Of a stretch of DNA of 56,173 nucleotides, positions 34,439 through 43,289 are shown piece after piece (the stretch's first letter is position 1; every line of letters starts with the position of its first letter). The position numbers and the translations under genes are program-made. The DNA comes from Spirochaetia bacterium (lineage in GTDB: Bacteria; Spirochaetota; Spirochaetia; Sphaerochaetales; Sphaerochaetaceae), in contig SABI01000001.1 of NCBI GenBank assembly GCA_009929055.1, positions 1 through 56,173 of the forward strand. The letters are read 5' to 3'. The notes under the pieces were generated by a model. The model was not told the DNA's origin and did no database searches. It saw only the letters and a list, made by a program, of their open reading frames with translations.

Positions 34439-34945
34439 CTATACCCAGTAGAGGTTGTCTGTTTCTTCTGAAGATTGTTTTTCTTCTAATAAAACTACTA
34501 CTTGAGCAATGATTGCATCAGTAGTTCCCACTTCTCCCAACAGATGTTCAGCAGTTTTTGCTTTTATTGAGATTCTAGAAATTTCTATCTCCAATAGAGA
34601 AGCAAGAGCATTTCGCATTTTATTTATATAAGGCCCTAACATAATATCTTGAAGAATAATGGTGCTATCAATATTTACAATAGAATAATCTTTTATTAAA
34701 TGGAGTGTCTCTTTAAGCAAGATACTACTTGGAATATCTTTGTACTTGTTATTGCTTGGAGGAAAATGCTTTCCTATGTCACCAAGGGCTAAAGCTCCTA
34801 AGAGGGCATCAATAAGGGCATGAATAAGGACATCTCCATCAGAATGTGCTAGGGAGCCTTTAAGACTCTCTATCTCGAGTGCCCCTATGAACAGCTTTCT
34901 CCCTTCAACGAGTCGATGAATATCCCATCCAGTACCTATTCTCAT
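34439..34945 (-). CDS. ispF: 2-C-methyl-D-erythritol 2,4-cyclodiphosphate synthase
   Basis: 168-residue MEP-pathway enzyme that cyclises CDP-methylerythritol phosphate to MEcPP. The metal site GWDIHRL (Asp8, His10) and AHSDGDVLIHALIDALLGALALGDIGKHFPPSN are conserved. KAKTAEHLLGEVG near residue 126 is the C-terminal signature. It overlaps ispD by 4 nt (ATGA), so the two are translated together, as in the common ispDF arrangement. Downstream is a shared hairpin of the convergent unit. Confidence 0.96.
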   Translation of the reverse strand: MRIGTGWDIHRLVEGRKLFIGALEIESLKGSLAHSDGDVLIHALIDALLGALALGDIGKHFPPSNNKYKDIPSSILLKETLHLIKDYSIVNIDSTIILQDIMLGPYINKMRNALASLLEIEISRISIKAKTAEHLLGEVGTTDAIIAQVVVLLEEKQSSEETDNLYWV

Positions 34946-35655
34946 AATGTATCCTTGTATTTGATAATATCTTCGTAGGTAGTTATTTTCCTATTATCAA
35001 TACTACCTTTAGAGACAGCAACTTCATGCCCTGTATCATTATAGATTTCACTATCATCTACATATACTTTTTTACTCTCTTCTATTTGCCTATGGCTATA
35101 TAGGATTTCTGGGAAGCGAAAGATTTGAGGAGTTTGAATCTGAACAAGGTTAGTTCTATCTATATGCTTATCAATTAGCCCCTCTTTATTAATATGTTTG
35201 ACAGCATCATGTATAGGAATTGCAGGAACTGCTGAGCCGAAGATCGATGCAGTAGCAAGCGTTTCAATAATGAGGGATTCACTGACAAAGGGGCGGGCTC
35301 CATCATGAATTGCAACAAAAGAGATGTCGAGAGCAAGTTCTTCAATGAAGCTAAGGGCTTCTAGTACAGATTTTTGTCTTGTAGAGCCCCCTTCAACGAG
35401 GTATATGGGGATGATGGGGGCAAATAAGAGATTGTCGAGGGCACTCTCACACTCATCCTTATAGAGAGGGGGGTAGGTGACGATAATAGTTTGTACGTTG
35501 GGGATTACTGTGAAAGGGAGAACTGAATGGTAAAGAATAGTTCTGTCATCTAAAAACATATATTCTTTTTTTCCAACAGCACTTTCATGAGATGATTGAA
35601 AACGTTCACTTAAACCTGCAGCAGTAATAATCACAGCATGATGAGGGAAGGCCAC
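34942..35655 (-). CDS. ispD: 2-C-methyl-D-erythritol 4-phosphate cytidylyltransferase
   Basis: 237-residue enzyme that forms CDP-methylerythritol. The nucleotide loop is ITAAGLSERF near residue 10, and GSTRQKSVLEAL near 87, VAIHDGARPF near 115 and the closing VAVSKGSIDNRKITTYEDI match the family. It starts at a GTG whose G is shared with the TAG stop of carD (TAGTG), so the three genes carD-ispD-ispF form one operon, as in other spirochaetes. Provides isoprenoid precursors through the MEP pathway. Confidence 0.95.
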   Translation of the reverse strand: MAFPHHAVIITAAGLSERFQSSHESAVGKKEYMFLDDRTILYHSVLPFTVIPNVQTIIVTYPPLYKDECESALDNLLFAPIIPIYLVEGGSTRQKSVLEALSFIEELALDISFVAIHDGARPFVSESLIIETLATASIFGSAVPAIPIHDAVKHINKEGLIDKHIDRTNLVQIQTPQIFRFPEILYSHRQIEESKKVYVDDSEIYNDTGHEVAVSKGSIDNRKITTYEDIIKYKDTL

Positions 35656-36182
35656 TATACTTCCTTTTTGTTTTGTCCACCAGACTCAAGTTTGCCAAAA
35701 ATCATTGCTTCAAGTTCTTCACGAGGACGGTCTAACGATAAAGAAGTTTCATCAATGAGAATCCGAAGAGCATTATCGTAAAGTTTCCTTTCTTGTACAG
35801 GAAGTTCTTTTATTTTAGACCTATGGTATAAAATTTGAACAACTCTAGCAATTGAGGCAATAGACCCTTCAGTTAATAAATCAACATTCATTTGATAACG
35901 AGCCTTCCAATCTATAGGAACTTGTTCAAGTTTGTGGGTGATTGAAGAAAGGGCTTCCATAGCCTCTGAAGGAGGTACGATTGGTCGTATTCCAAGTTCA
36001 ACTATTTTGGCTACAGGAACCATAACAGTCATATCAGAGATGTCTAGATAGATTTCATAATACATACTTGTTGTACCACGAAGTGTCTTTTCTTCAATTT
36101 TTTTGATTACACCAACTCCTTGAAGTGGGTAAACTACATGGTCGCCAAGAACGTAAGATGGGTTTTTTTCAGAGGATGTCAT
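35655..36182 (-). CDS. CarD-family transcription regulator
   Basis: 175-residue RNA polymerase-binding regulator. The N-terminal Tudor-like domain shows YVLGDHVVYPLQGVGVIKKIEEK, followed by MVPVAKI, and a helical C-terminal domain with WKARYQMNVDLL. CarD/CdnL proteins stabilise open promoter complexes. I prefer ATG 36182. The earlier in-frame ATG at 36191 overlaps the TATAAT box of its own promoter. ATG 36182 lies 7 nt after that box with no SD, so the mRNA is probably leaderless. First gene of carD-ispD-ispF. Confidence 0.93.
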   Translation of the reverse strand: MTSSEKNPSYVLGDHVVYPLQGVGVIKKIEEKTLRGTTSMYYEIYLDISDMTVMVPVAKIVELGIRPIVPPSEAMEALSSITHKLEQVPIDWKARYQMNVDLLTEGSIASIARVVQILYHRSKIKELPVQERKLYDNALRILIDETSLSLDRPREELEAMIFGKLESGGQNKKEV

Positions 36183-36189
36183 GCTGGCC

Positions 36190-36218
36190 ATTATACCCTA
36201 AATTTAGGTAAACAACAA
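36190..36218 (-). promoter_or_regulatory. Promoter of carD (leaderless architecture)
   Basis: Minus strand: TTGTTG (36213-36218), 17 bp, perfect TATAAT (36190-36195). The box ends 7 nt before the preferred carD ATG, so transcription would begin at or one base before it. Confidence 0.65.
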
Positions 36219-36257
36219 GTATAGTAAAATTCTTCTCTATACGCTATATTATCGTAA

Positions 36258-37811
36258 ATGAAAAAGAAATTACGTTTTAGTGGAATCCTCTTACACCCAA
36301 CAAGTTTATATGGATCTTATGGGATTGGGGACCTTGGGCAAGTAGCCAAAGATTTTATTTTAATGCTTGAACAAAGTGGAGTTGGCTTGTGGCAAATTCT
36401 CCCATTAACACCGGTTGGGTATGGGGCTTCACCTTATGCAGCTCAGTCTGCTTTTGCTGGAAATGAACTTCTTATTAGTATCGATGAACTCATAAACGAT
36501 CTGCTTCTTAGACATGAGGATATCTCAACTATTCCACATTTCTCTGACTCTATCGTTGAGTTTGATAAAGTTGCTTCTTTTAAGAAACCGCTCCTCTCTT
36601 TAGCTGTTTCTCGATTTATTGCAATTGGTGATAAAAAAATACAAAAAGAGTATCATGAATTTCTTACTACACACTCCTATTGGATAGAAGACTATGCCCT
36701 CTATAAGGCTTTAAGTGATTATTACAACGATACAAGATGGTATAGTAAATGGGAAGAAGGGCTTAAACACAGAGATGAAAAGACACTCCTTCTTTGGAAG
36801 AAGAAGTTAGCAAAAGAGATTGAAGAGCAAAAAATATTGCAATTCTTTTTCTTTAGGCAATGGCAACGTATTCACAATTTTGCTAAAGAACATCAAGTAG
36901 CTATTGTTGGAGATATTCCTATCTTTGTTGCTCATGATAGTGCAGATGCGTGGTCTCATCGCTCTTATTTAAAAATGGATGATGAAGGAAAACTTGAGAA
37001 GATTGCTGGGGTTCCACCAGATGCTTTTAGTCCAACTGGGCAATTATGGGGAAATCCTGTGTATAACTGGGAAGCCTTAAAAAAAGATAATTATTCATGG
37101 TGGATTAAACGAGTATCTCATCAACTGTTGTTAACTGATATGGTTAGAATGGATCATTTTCGAGGTTTTGAGGCAGCATGGGAAGTTCCTTTTGGCGATA
37201 CCACAGCTGAGAATGGAAAGTGGGTAAAAGCCCCTGGGATCGATTTTTTTAACGTACTAAGAAAAGAAATTGGCTACCTTCCAATAATAGCAGAAGACCT
37301 TGGAGTAATTACCAAAGAGGTAGAAGAATTAAGAGATTCTAATAACTTCCCTGGAATGAATATCCTTCAGTTTGCTTTTAATGTAGATGAACAAGGGAAC
37401 TTAGATGCCCATCATTCTTACCTTCCCCATAATTGGGATGCTCTTTGTGCCTCCTATACAGGAACACATGATAATAATACTACTAAGGGGTGGTATGATG
37501 CCCTTCAGGAGAGAGAAAGAGATGCTGTAAGGCGTTATTTGAGTTGTGGTGATGAATCTGTCATCTGGTATTTTATAAGGGCTGTGATGGCTAGTAGTGC
37601 AATGTATGCTATTGTCCCATTTCAAGACATTCTTGAGTTAGACGGGAGTGCGAGGATGAATTTTCCGGGCACCTGTGGTGGAACAAACTGGGCCTACAAA
37701 GTAGCTCCTGGTTCCTTTAATAAATCAATTAAAGATAAGATTAAAGCGATGGTCGCCCCCTTTGGTCGTGATGGAAGATATAAAGATCTTATTAAAGCTG
37801 TTGCCGATTGA
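36258..37811 (+). CDS. malQ: 4-alpha-glucanotransferase (amylomaltase)
   Basis: 517-residue GH77 enzyme that moves glucan chains between maltodextrins. The start RFSGILLHPTSLYGSYGIGDLG is conserved. GDIPIFVAHDSADAW, PPDAFSPTGQLWGNPVYNW and RMDHFRGFEAAWEVP (with the nucleophile Asp) lie in order. The acid/base region AEDLGVITKEV and the third acid in GTHDNNTTKGW follow. The length is normal. The ATG has no SD and lies 7 nt after TATATT (36245-36250), another leaderless candidate. It is divergent from carD, and its end overlaps the convergent binding-protein gene by 20 nt. Confidence 0.97.
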   Translation: MKKKLRFSGILLHPTSLYGSYGIGDLGQVAKDFILMLEQSGVGLWQILPLTPVGYGASPYAAQSAFAGNELLISIDELINDLLLRHEDISTIPHFSDSIVEFDKVASFKKPLLSLAVSRFIAIGDKKIQKEYHEFLTTHSYWIEDYALYKALSDYYNDTRWYSKWEEGLKHRDEKTLLLWKKKLAKEIEEQKILQFFFFRQWQRIHNFAKEHQVAIVGDIPIFVAHDSADAWSHRSYLKMDDEGKLEKIAGVPPDAFSPTGQLWGNPVYNWEALKKDNYSWWIKRVSHQLLLTDMVRMDHFRGFEAAWEVPFGDTTAENGKWVKAPGIDFFNVLRKEIGYLPIIAEDLGVITKEVEELRDSNNFPGMNILQFAFNVDEQGNLDAHHSYLPHNWDALCASYTGTHDNNTTKGWYDALQERERDAVRRYLSCGDESVIWYFIRAVMASSAMYAIVPFQDILELDGSARMNFPGTCGGTNWAYKVAPGSFNKSIKDKIKAMVAPFGRDGRYKDLIKAVAD

Positions 37812-39390
37812 TTCGTTCTAAAGATCGTAAGGGATGGATGTTGATACTATTATCATACCAACCCCTTACTTGTGAAGAGTCTATTATATGCAAAGAGAAC
37901 CCCGAATGAATTGGAAAGATAATAGCATCTTCTAATAGGATATTTTGTGCTTGTTCGATATACAACTTACGTTCTACTTCATCGCTACTTTTTAAAGCCT
38001 CTTCTAAAAGATAGTCGTACTCTTTGTTTGAATAGTTAGCAATATTATAAGAACTTGAGCTACTAAACAATGGTAAAAAGGCAAATGGATCATTAAAATC
38101 AGCAACCCAAGTAATATACGAGACATCGTATGGATTTTCTCTAGGGTAACGAGTGTATAAAGACAATGGGACGGTATCAACAATAACAGGGATTAAAAGA
38201 GTATTAGCCCAGAAAGTAGCTAAGTGAGAGGCTGTTTCTTGAATAGGAGCTCCTCTATGAATTGCCATGCTAAGGGGAGGAAGAGATGAAAAGGATGAAT
38301 AGCCTGCCTCTTTAAGGAATGAGAGAGCTTGTATGGTGGTATCATTAGAGTTTTTTTTGTCTGCCCAAGTTGTCATAGGGATAAGTGTGTTAGATGGAAA
38401 AAGCTGACCACTATTGGCCCTAATTTCATCCCAAGGTGTAATGAGTGAGATTGCTTTTCTTACTCGTGAATCACTATAGGGACCACTTTTTGCACTGAAA
38501 TAGAAAAACCCTGTTGCATAGGTTTGGCTTATGTGGAGGTCTTTCTTTTCTCTAAGCAATTGAGGAGGGACATAGCTAAGGAGCCACTGCGCCTCTTTAT
38601 TTAGATATGATTCGATGGCTCCAAGTTCATCTTTAATTAAAATTTGAATATAGTCGCTCTTAACAGAAGAGGAATCATGATAATATCTATTTTTTGCTAA
38701 AAGAATTTTATTTTGGCTACTTTCTTGGAGTGTATAGGCACCAGAAGTTGTTAAGCTTTGCTTTCCATTTTTGAAGGAATCAGGGTGGATTGCAGCAAAG
38801 ACTACATTGGTGAGTAAAGAGGGGAGATAAGGTGCCCTATTATTAAGTTGAACTTCTACTACATATTCTGATTTCTCATATATACCGACATCTTCCTTTT
38901 TCCCATTTCCAAGGCGATAATCCTTGGCCCCTTTTACCACATCGAATAAACTTACAAGATAACTTTTTTGAGCTATAGGGGAGGCACTTTCTAGTAAGTG
39001 TAACCAAGAAATCAGAAAGTGCTTTGCTTTTATAGAGTCTCCATTTGAAAATTTAGCTGATTTTTTGATATAGAACGTCCAAATTAAGCCATCACTGCTC
39101 ATATCGACTTTTTCTGCTATTGCTTTTACAGCTTCTCCTGTTTCATTATCAACTCGAAATAATCCCTCATAGATTCCTTCAAGAATCAAAAGAGAGAGTT
39201 CATCATTAGCAACAAATGGATCTAACAGGGGAGAGTCATCTCCTTGGGGATAAACTATGGTAAAGATATTTTCCTTATCCAATACGGACAAGGGTTCTTC
39301 AAGATTCCCTTTACTAATAAGAGGACTTAGTGAAAAAGGGAGAATTAATACACAAAGTATGAAGCAATATCTTTGTACTCTTTTGTTCAC
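37792..39390 (-). CDS. Peptide ABC transporter substrate-binding protein (SBP family 5)
   Basis: 532-residue periplasmic binding protein of the OppA/DppA type. A Sec signal (VQRYCFILCVLILPFSLSPLISKG) is followed by the family pattern: FVANDELSLLILEGIYEGLF, DGLIWTFYIKKSAKFSNGDSIKAKHFLISW and VRKAISLITPWDEI. No lipobox is obvious. I start at GTG 39390, overlapping the lplA stop by 4 nt (GTGTGA), with GAGGAG at good spacing; GTG 39396 is an alternative too close to it. No permease or ATPase gene is nearby, so it is an orphan component. Confidence 0.88.
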   Translation of the reverse strand: MNKRVQRYCFILCVLILPFSLSPLISKGNLEEPLSVLDKENIFTIVYPQGDDSPLLDPFVANDELSLLILEGIYEGLFRVDNETGEAVKAIAEKVDMSSDGLIWTFYIKKSAKFSNGDSIKAKHFLISWLHLLESASPIAQKSYLVSLFDVVKGAKDYRLGNGKKEDVGIYEKSEYVVEVQLNNRAPYLPSLLTNVVFAAIHPDSFKNGKQSLTTSGAYTLQESSQNKILLAKNRYYHDSSSVKSDYIQILIKDELGAIESYLNKEAQWLLSYVPPQLLREKKDLHISQTYATGFFYFSAKSGPYSDSRVRKAISLITPWDEIRANSGQLFPSNTLIPMTTWADKKNSNDTTIQALSFLKEAGYSSFSSLPPLSMAIHRGAPIQETASHLATFWANTLLIPVIVDTVPLSLYTRYPRENPYDVSYITWVADFNDPFAFLPLFSSSSSYNIANYSNKEYDYLLEEALKSSDEVERKLYIEQAQNILLEDAIIFPIHSGFSLHIIDSSQVRGWYDNSINIHPLRSLERINRQQL

Positions 39391-40397
39391 ACACACTCCT
39401 CATATAACAAAGTAGCTACATCTAGGGCCATAGATTGAAGTGATTCTCCTAACTCTATGCTAGCGAGGTTAATTATTTTTGAATAGATGTCTTGCTTTGT
39501 GTAAGGGGTTTGGGGGAGTATGTTTTGAAGAAATTCAATGAACTCAACTGCAAGGGCGTCACTTGATAAAGCTACTTCTTTAATTAGCCCTTTTTGGACT
39601 GTAAAATCGAAGGTAATTCTTCCCCATTCAAAACGCTTTGATATTGGGTGAGTAAAGTGGGGAGATGAACCATACAACCATTGCCAGCTACTATATTGAG
39701 TATATGTTTCATTGAGGGTTGGCTCTAAAGAGAGGTTTGATAAAGTTAATGCCTCTACTTCAACTCTACTTTCATAGGTGTTAAAAAATTCTTCAATAAT
39801 AGCTTCACATAATTTTTCATGGGTAATTGAGGGTTCAATAGTTGCTAGATTTGTCACCCTCGAAGAAACTGAGCGGATTCCTTTTGAGACTAATTTTTCT
39901 TTATCAGGGGTGAGGTAGAGGGGAAGAGCCCCCATATTAGCATTTATAAGGAGGGTTCCATGATGGAATGCTTTTTTGCTGTTTTTCTTAAAAGCGCTTC
40001 CTGAAAACTTTTTATCTTCTACTAATAAGTCATTTCTCCCACTAGTCATTCCCTCAATTCCAAAATGTGTAATAGCTTTAAGAATGATAGAGAAGTTTCT
40101 TTGTATATCATAATCATCTATAGGGGACATGAATGTAAAATTAGTATTGCCTAAATCATGGTAGACAGCACCACCGCCACTTTGACGACGCGAAAGGATG
40201 ATATTATCTCTCTCCATTGCTCCAAGATCACACTCAATCCATGGATTTTGAAAGCGTCCAATTACAATACAAGGCGAATTGCGCCAAAGGAACAATATAT
40301 GTTCATCATCTGGAAAGTTCTTGAACAACCAATCCTCTGTTGCAAGGTTGAACCAAGGGTCATTATGTTCTGCTGTAAAAACTCTTACTTTATTCAT
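39387..40397 (-). CDS. lplA: Lipoate-protein ligase
   Basis: 336-residue enzyme that attaches free lipoate to E2 or GcvH proteins. It starts NKVRVFTAEHNDPWFNLATEDWLF, the usual LplA start, then RRQSGGGAVYHDLGNTNFTF and the lysine-containing DKKFSGSAFKK near residue 130. A C-terminal domain of about 100 residues is present. I start at ATG 40397 because GGGGAAG lies upstream; an in-frame ATG further out has no RBS. Salvaging lipoate fits the presence of an E1 alpha/beta pair. Confidence 0.93.
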   Translation of the reverse strand: MNKVRVFTAEHNDPWFNLATEDWLFKNFPDDEHILFLWRNSPCIVIGRFQNPWIECDLGAMERDNIILSRRQSGGGAVYHDLGNTNFTFMSPIDDYDIQRNFSIILKAITHFGIEGMTSGRNDLLVEDKKFSGSAFKKNSKKAFHHGTLLINANMGALPLYLTPDKEKLVSKGIRSVSSRVTNLATIEPSITHEKLCEAIIEEFFNTYESRVEVEALTLSNLSLEPTLNETYTQYSSWQWLYGSSPHFTHPISKRFEWGRITFDFTVQKGLIKEVALSSDALAVEFIEFLQNILPQTPYTKQDIYSKIINLASIELGESLQSMALDVATLLYEECV

Positions 40398-40436
40398 ATG
40401 CTTCCCCATTTTTAGCGTAGGATGTATTTTACCTTG

Positions 40437-40465
40437 TTTACACACCTAAGGCAACAACATATACT
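40437..40465 (+). promoter_or_regulatory. Promoter of rsmE (near-leaderless)
   Basis: TTTACA (40437-40442), 17 bp, TATACT (40460-40465). Nine bases separate the box from the ATG at 40475, and no SD is present. Confidence 0.65.
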
Positions 40466-40474
40466 TACCCTGCT

Positions 40475-41179
40475 ATGAATATCATACTTTTTGAACAACA
40501 TGAACCTCTTGGTCTCCTCTCTGTAGACGATTACCGCTCCATTCATATCATGAGCGTCTTGAAATTGAAGATAGGTGAGTCTTTTATTATGGGGGTAATC
40601 AATTTACACCAAGGAATTGGAACGATTGTTGATATAAATAAAGAGTCTATTCACTATACATACCAGCAAACAAGTTTAGGAGTCCCTCTTTATCCCCTTA
40701 CACTCCTTGTGGGGCAAGTGCGTCCTATAAGTATGAAAAGAATTTTAAGAGAAGCTGTGATGCTAGGGGTAAAGAAAGTAATTATTTCAGGATGTGACCT
40801 TACTGAAAAGTCGTATGAGAATGCTAAAATTTGGAGTGACCAAGAATACAAGAAGTACCTACTCGATGGTGCTATGCAAGCAGGAAGCCCTCATATTAGT
40901 GATGTAGAGCTTATTAAAAGCGTTTATAAAGTTCCACTTACGTTTGATAACCTCATACTCCTTGATAATATTCTTCCTTCCACTAGATTCTCATCCACCC
41001 CCCTAAAAGGTAGTACATTGCTTGCAATAGGACCAGAAAGAGGCTTCTCTGATAAAGAGAGGTCTTTCTTCATACATAGTGGATTTACTGTTCATTCACT
41101 AGGGAGGAGGATTTTACGTACTGAAACAGCTTGTTCTGTGGGAGTAGGTCTAGCCCTCTCTTGCATGAATTATTTGTAA
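40475..41179 (+). CDS. rsmE: 16S rRNA (uracil-1498-N3)-methyltransferase
   Basis: 234-residue SPOUT methyltransferase for U1498 of 16S rRNA. N-terminal PUA-like domain (SIHIMSVLKLKIGESFIMG), then LLVGQVRPISMKRILREAVMLGVKKVIISGC and the SAM-binding knot LLAIGPERGFSDKERSF with LGRRILRTETACSVGVGLALS. The length is normal. The ATG has no SD and sits 9 nt after a -10 box, so the mRNA is probably nearly leaderless. Single gene ahead of thyX. Confidence 0.95.
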   Translation: MNIILFEQHEPLGLLSVDDYRSIHIMSVLKLKIGESFIMGVINLHQGIGTIVDINKESIHYTYQQTSLGVPLYPLTLLVGQVRPISMKRILREAVMLGVKKVIISGCDLTEKSYENAKIWSDQEYKKYLLDGAMQAGSPHISDVELIKSVYKVPLTFDNLILLDNILPSTRFSSTPLKGSTLLAIGPERGFSDKERSFFIHSGFTVHSLGRRILRTETACSVGVGLALSCMNYL

Positions 41180-41212
41180 TAGGTAGTATGTAACAATTAG
41201 AGGAGAAGTCGT

Positions 41213-42043
41213 ATGGCCCACTGTGTTGTTGAAGAAGCAGAGAAGATTTTAGATAAAGAGTTTAAGGTTCTTGATAAAGGATTTGTTCGTCTCGTTGATT
41301 ATCTAGGGAGTGATGAACGCATTGTTCAAGCCGCAAGAGTCAGCTACGGTGATGGGACAAAGACGTATCGTGAGGATAAGGGACTTATTAATTATCTCCT
41401 GAGAAATGACCATACATCCCCTTTTGAACAAGTTAATTTTACTTTTCATATTAAAATGCCTATTTTTGTTGCTCGCCAATGGATTCGCCACCGCACCGCT
41501 CGAGTGAATGAGATTAGTGGCCGCTATAGCATTATGAGCGATGAAGCCTATATTCCAGATCTTGAACATCTTAACTACCAGAGTTCTGATAACAAGCAAG
41601 GGCGTAGTGTTGAAGCAATGCCAGCTGAAGAATCTTTGAGAATTCAGCGTTTGATTGAGGAAGACCAAAAAAGGGCATTTGAAACATATCATACCCTATT
41701 AGAGGGTGATTTAGCTCGAGAAATTGCCCGAATTAACCTTCCTCTCAGTATGTATACTCAGTGGTATTGGCAGATGGATTTGCATAATCTCTTCCACTTT
41801 CTTGCTCTTCGTCTTGATGAACATGCTCAGTGGGAAATTAGAGTATATGCACAAGAAATTTTCGAAATTATAAAAAAAGTAGTTCCTGTCGCTGCCTCTG
41901 CTTTTGAAGAGTATAAGCTTAATGGAAAGATATTCTCATCTAATGAGATAGAGGCGATTAAAGAGATGTTAGATGGTAAAGAAAATCCCTTAACAGGGAG
42001 AGCTAAGACTCTATTTATGGAGAAGTTAAATAAAAGAAGTTAG
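41213..42043 (+). CDS. thyX: FAD-dependent thymidylate synthase
   Basis: 276-residue ThyX, which methylates dUMP to dTMP using FAD and methylenetetrahydrofolate. The ThyX motif is in QWIRHRTARVNEISGRYS (RHR then S after seven residues), with HTSPFEQVNFTFHIKMPIFV before it. HFLALRLDEHAQWEIRVYAQ near residue 200 closes the active site. RBS AGAGGAGA. No thyA is seen in the window. Its end overlaps the convergent E2-like gene by 4 nt. Confidence 0.97.
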   Translation: MAHCVVEEAEKILDKEFKVLDKGFVRLVDYLGSDERIVQAARVSYGDGTKTYREDKGLINYLLRNDHTSPFEQVNFTFHIKMPIFVARQWIRHRTARVNEISGRYSIMSDEAYIPDLEHLNYQSSDNKQGRSVEAMPAEESLRIQRLIEEDQKRAFETYHTLLEGDLAREIARINLPLSMYTQWYWQMDLHNLFHFLALRLDEHAQWEIRVYAQEIFEIIKKVVPVAASAFEEYKLNGKIFSSNEIEAIKEMLDGKENPLTGRAKTLFMEKLNKRS

Positions 42044-42984
42044 GCTATCTTTTTATTCGATCTTTTCTTCTTGTTTAATTTTTTTTGTCTTTTTTTTTCT
42101 GCTTTTAACTCTTTAAGGGTGAGAAAACCTCTCTCGGGAGTAACTCGTTCCATCAGAGTCTCTGGGTTGCTAAGAATATGCTGTAGTGTTTGTATACTCT
42201 TAATAAAGTAAAAACCATCAGCAATTCTTTCATCCAGTGTTACCCCAATTTCCATTTTATCAACAAAAGAACGTATTCCCTCTTCATTTACCACTCTCTT
42301 ACGTTGCAACATACCCATGGTGATAAACATACTCGTGGTTCCCCATTCATAGAGGTGGTGATGGGGACTTCCCAATAAATTAATAGAGCCAAGGTTCGCA
42401 ACAAAAGCGGTCGCATGAAGTCCATCAGCATCTCTTAATGCCTTTGGAGCAATCCCTTTTACATCGATATATTTCATGATACTCATAAGGAATCTTAATA
42501 CTATTTTAGGGAAGTGAAGGAAAAATGAAATTGCGGCATCTGAGTCGTTATCGAGTCCCCCTTTCCTTGAGTCTTCAATAGTATTGTTTATAATTGTAGC
42601 CATCTCAGGAAAGGTCATAGTTGGTTCAAAATAGAGGATTGCGGAGTGCTCTGGAGCTTCATCAGTATAATCTTCTTTTACTACAAAGTTGAGACTTAAC
42701 TCATTTCTTTGCCAAGCATCATAGTTCATAATGAAACGATTTAGTTGAGGTCTTAGGACTACAGTCCTCATAACAGCTGCTAAAAAGAATTCAAATACAC
42801 GATATTGGTGATCTTTATTTACATCTTCTTTATTAAGCTGTTTTATGAAACGAACGGTATTTGTAAGGTCTATACTAAATTGATGATAAACAAGTGAATC
42901 AACTCTTTTTGGCATGAGATATGGGAGAATCCTTTTATAAGGAATTAAATTTGTTACGAAAGTTGCATCATTGCGTCTTTTCAT
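42040..42984 (-). CDS. Stand-alone E2-like (CAT-fold) acyltransferase domain protein
   Basis: 314-residue protein that resembles only the catalytic domain of 2-oxoacid dehydrogenase E2. VYHQFSIDLTNTVRFIKQL, RVFEFFLAAVMRTVVLRPQLNRFI and the C-terminal VTLDERIADGFYFIKSIQTLQHIL follow the E2 pattern. There is no lipoyl or E1/E3-binding domain. The active-site motif, normally DHRxxDG, reads DERIADG (residues 251-257), with Glu252 where the catalytic His should be. A basic tail (KKKRSNKK) ends the protein. It is probably not an acting E2; a CAT-like or binding role is possible. It has its own promoter. Confidence 0.7.
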   Translation of the reverse strand: MKRRNDATFVTNLIPYKRILPYLMPKRVDSLVYHQFSIDLTNTVRFIKQLNKEDVNKDHQYRVFEFFLAAVMRTVVLRPQLNRFIMNYDAWQRNELSLNFVVKEDYTDEAPEHSAILYFEPTMTFPEMATIINNTIEDSRKGGLDNDSDAAISFFLHFPKIVLRFLMSIMKYIDVKGIAPKALRDADGLHATAFVANLGSINLLGSPHHHLYEWGTTSMFITMGMLQRKRVVNEEGIRSFVDKMEIGVTLDERIADGFYFIKSIQTLQHILSNPETLMERVTPERGFLTLKELKAEKKRQKKLNKKKRSNKKIA

Positions 42985-43289
42985 CTACGAGTACCTACCT
43001 TTTTATTTTTTTCATTCACTCTTTTATTATTACGTTACTATTGTAAAGTGTCAACTGTCGATATTTAGAGGTACGGTTCACCTTGGAATATCTATATGTA
43101 ATTACACAATATTGAAATATATGTATCTATAAACAAATGAAAAGGAGTCATTAAATTCCTTGTTTAATAGATATAGAGCCTTTCTCATCTTTATTAAGGG
43201 TACTAGGTTTTCCCGATTAACCGCATCCTTATGGAAGTGGTCAAGAGATTCTTGCAATTATTAGAGGCTAATTGTAATGTAGGTGGTAT
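42985..43289 (-). other. Non-coding region between the E2-like gene and uvrC
   Basis: 305-bp divergent AT-rich gap. It holds the minus-strand promoter described at 43026-43054 and a weak plus-strand candidate TTGCAA-17-TAATGT (43252-43280) close to the uvrC RBS TAGGTGG. No ORF, tRNA, strong hairpin or repeat was recognised in the middle. Confidence 0.5.
43026..43054 (-). promoter_or_regulatory. Promoter of the E2-like gene
   Basis: Minus strand: consensus TTGACA (43049-43054), 17 bp, AATAAT (43026-43031; a 16-bp spacer gives TAATAA). Confidence 0.55.

Noticed and set aside
43030..43250. Small RNA gene in the gap before uvrC
   Set aside because: No promoter-terminator pair and no stable hairpin could be found; the AT-rich sequence alone is not evidence.
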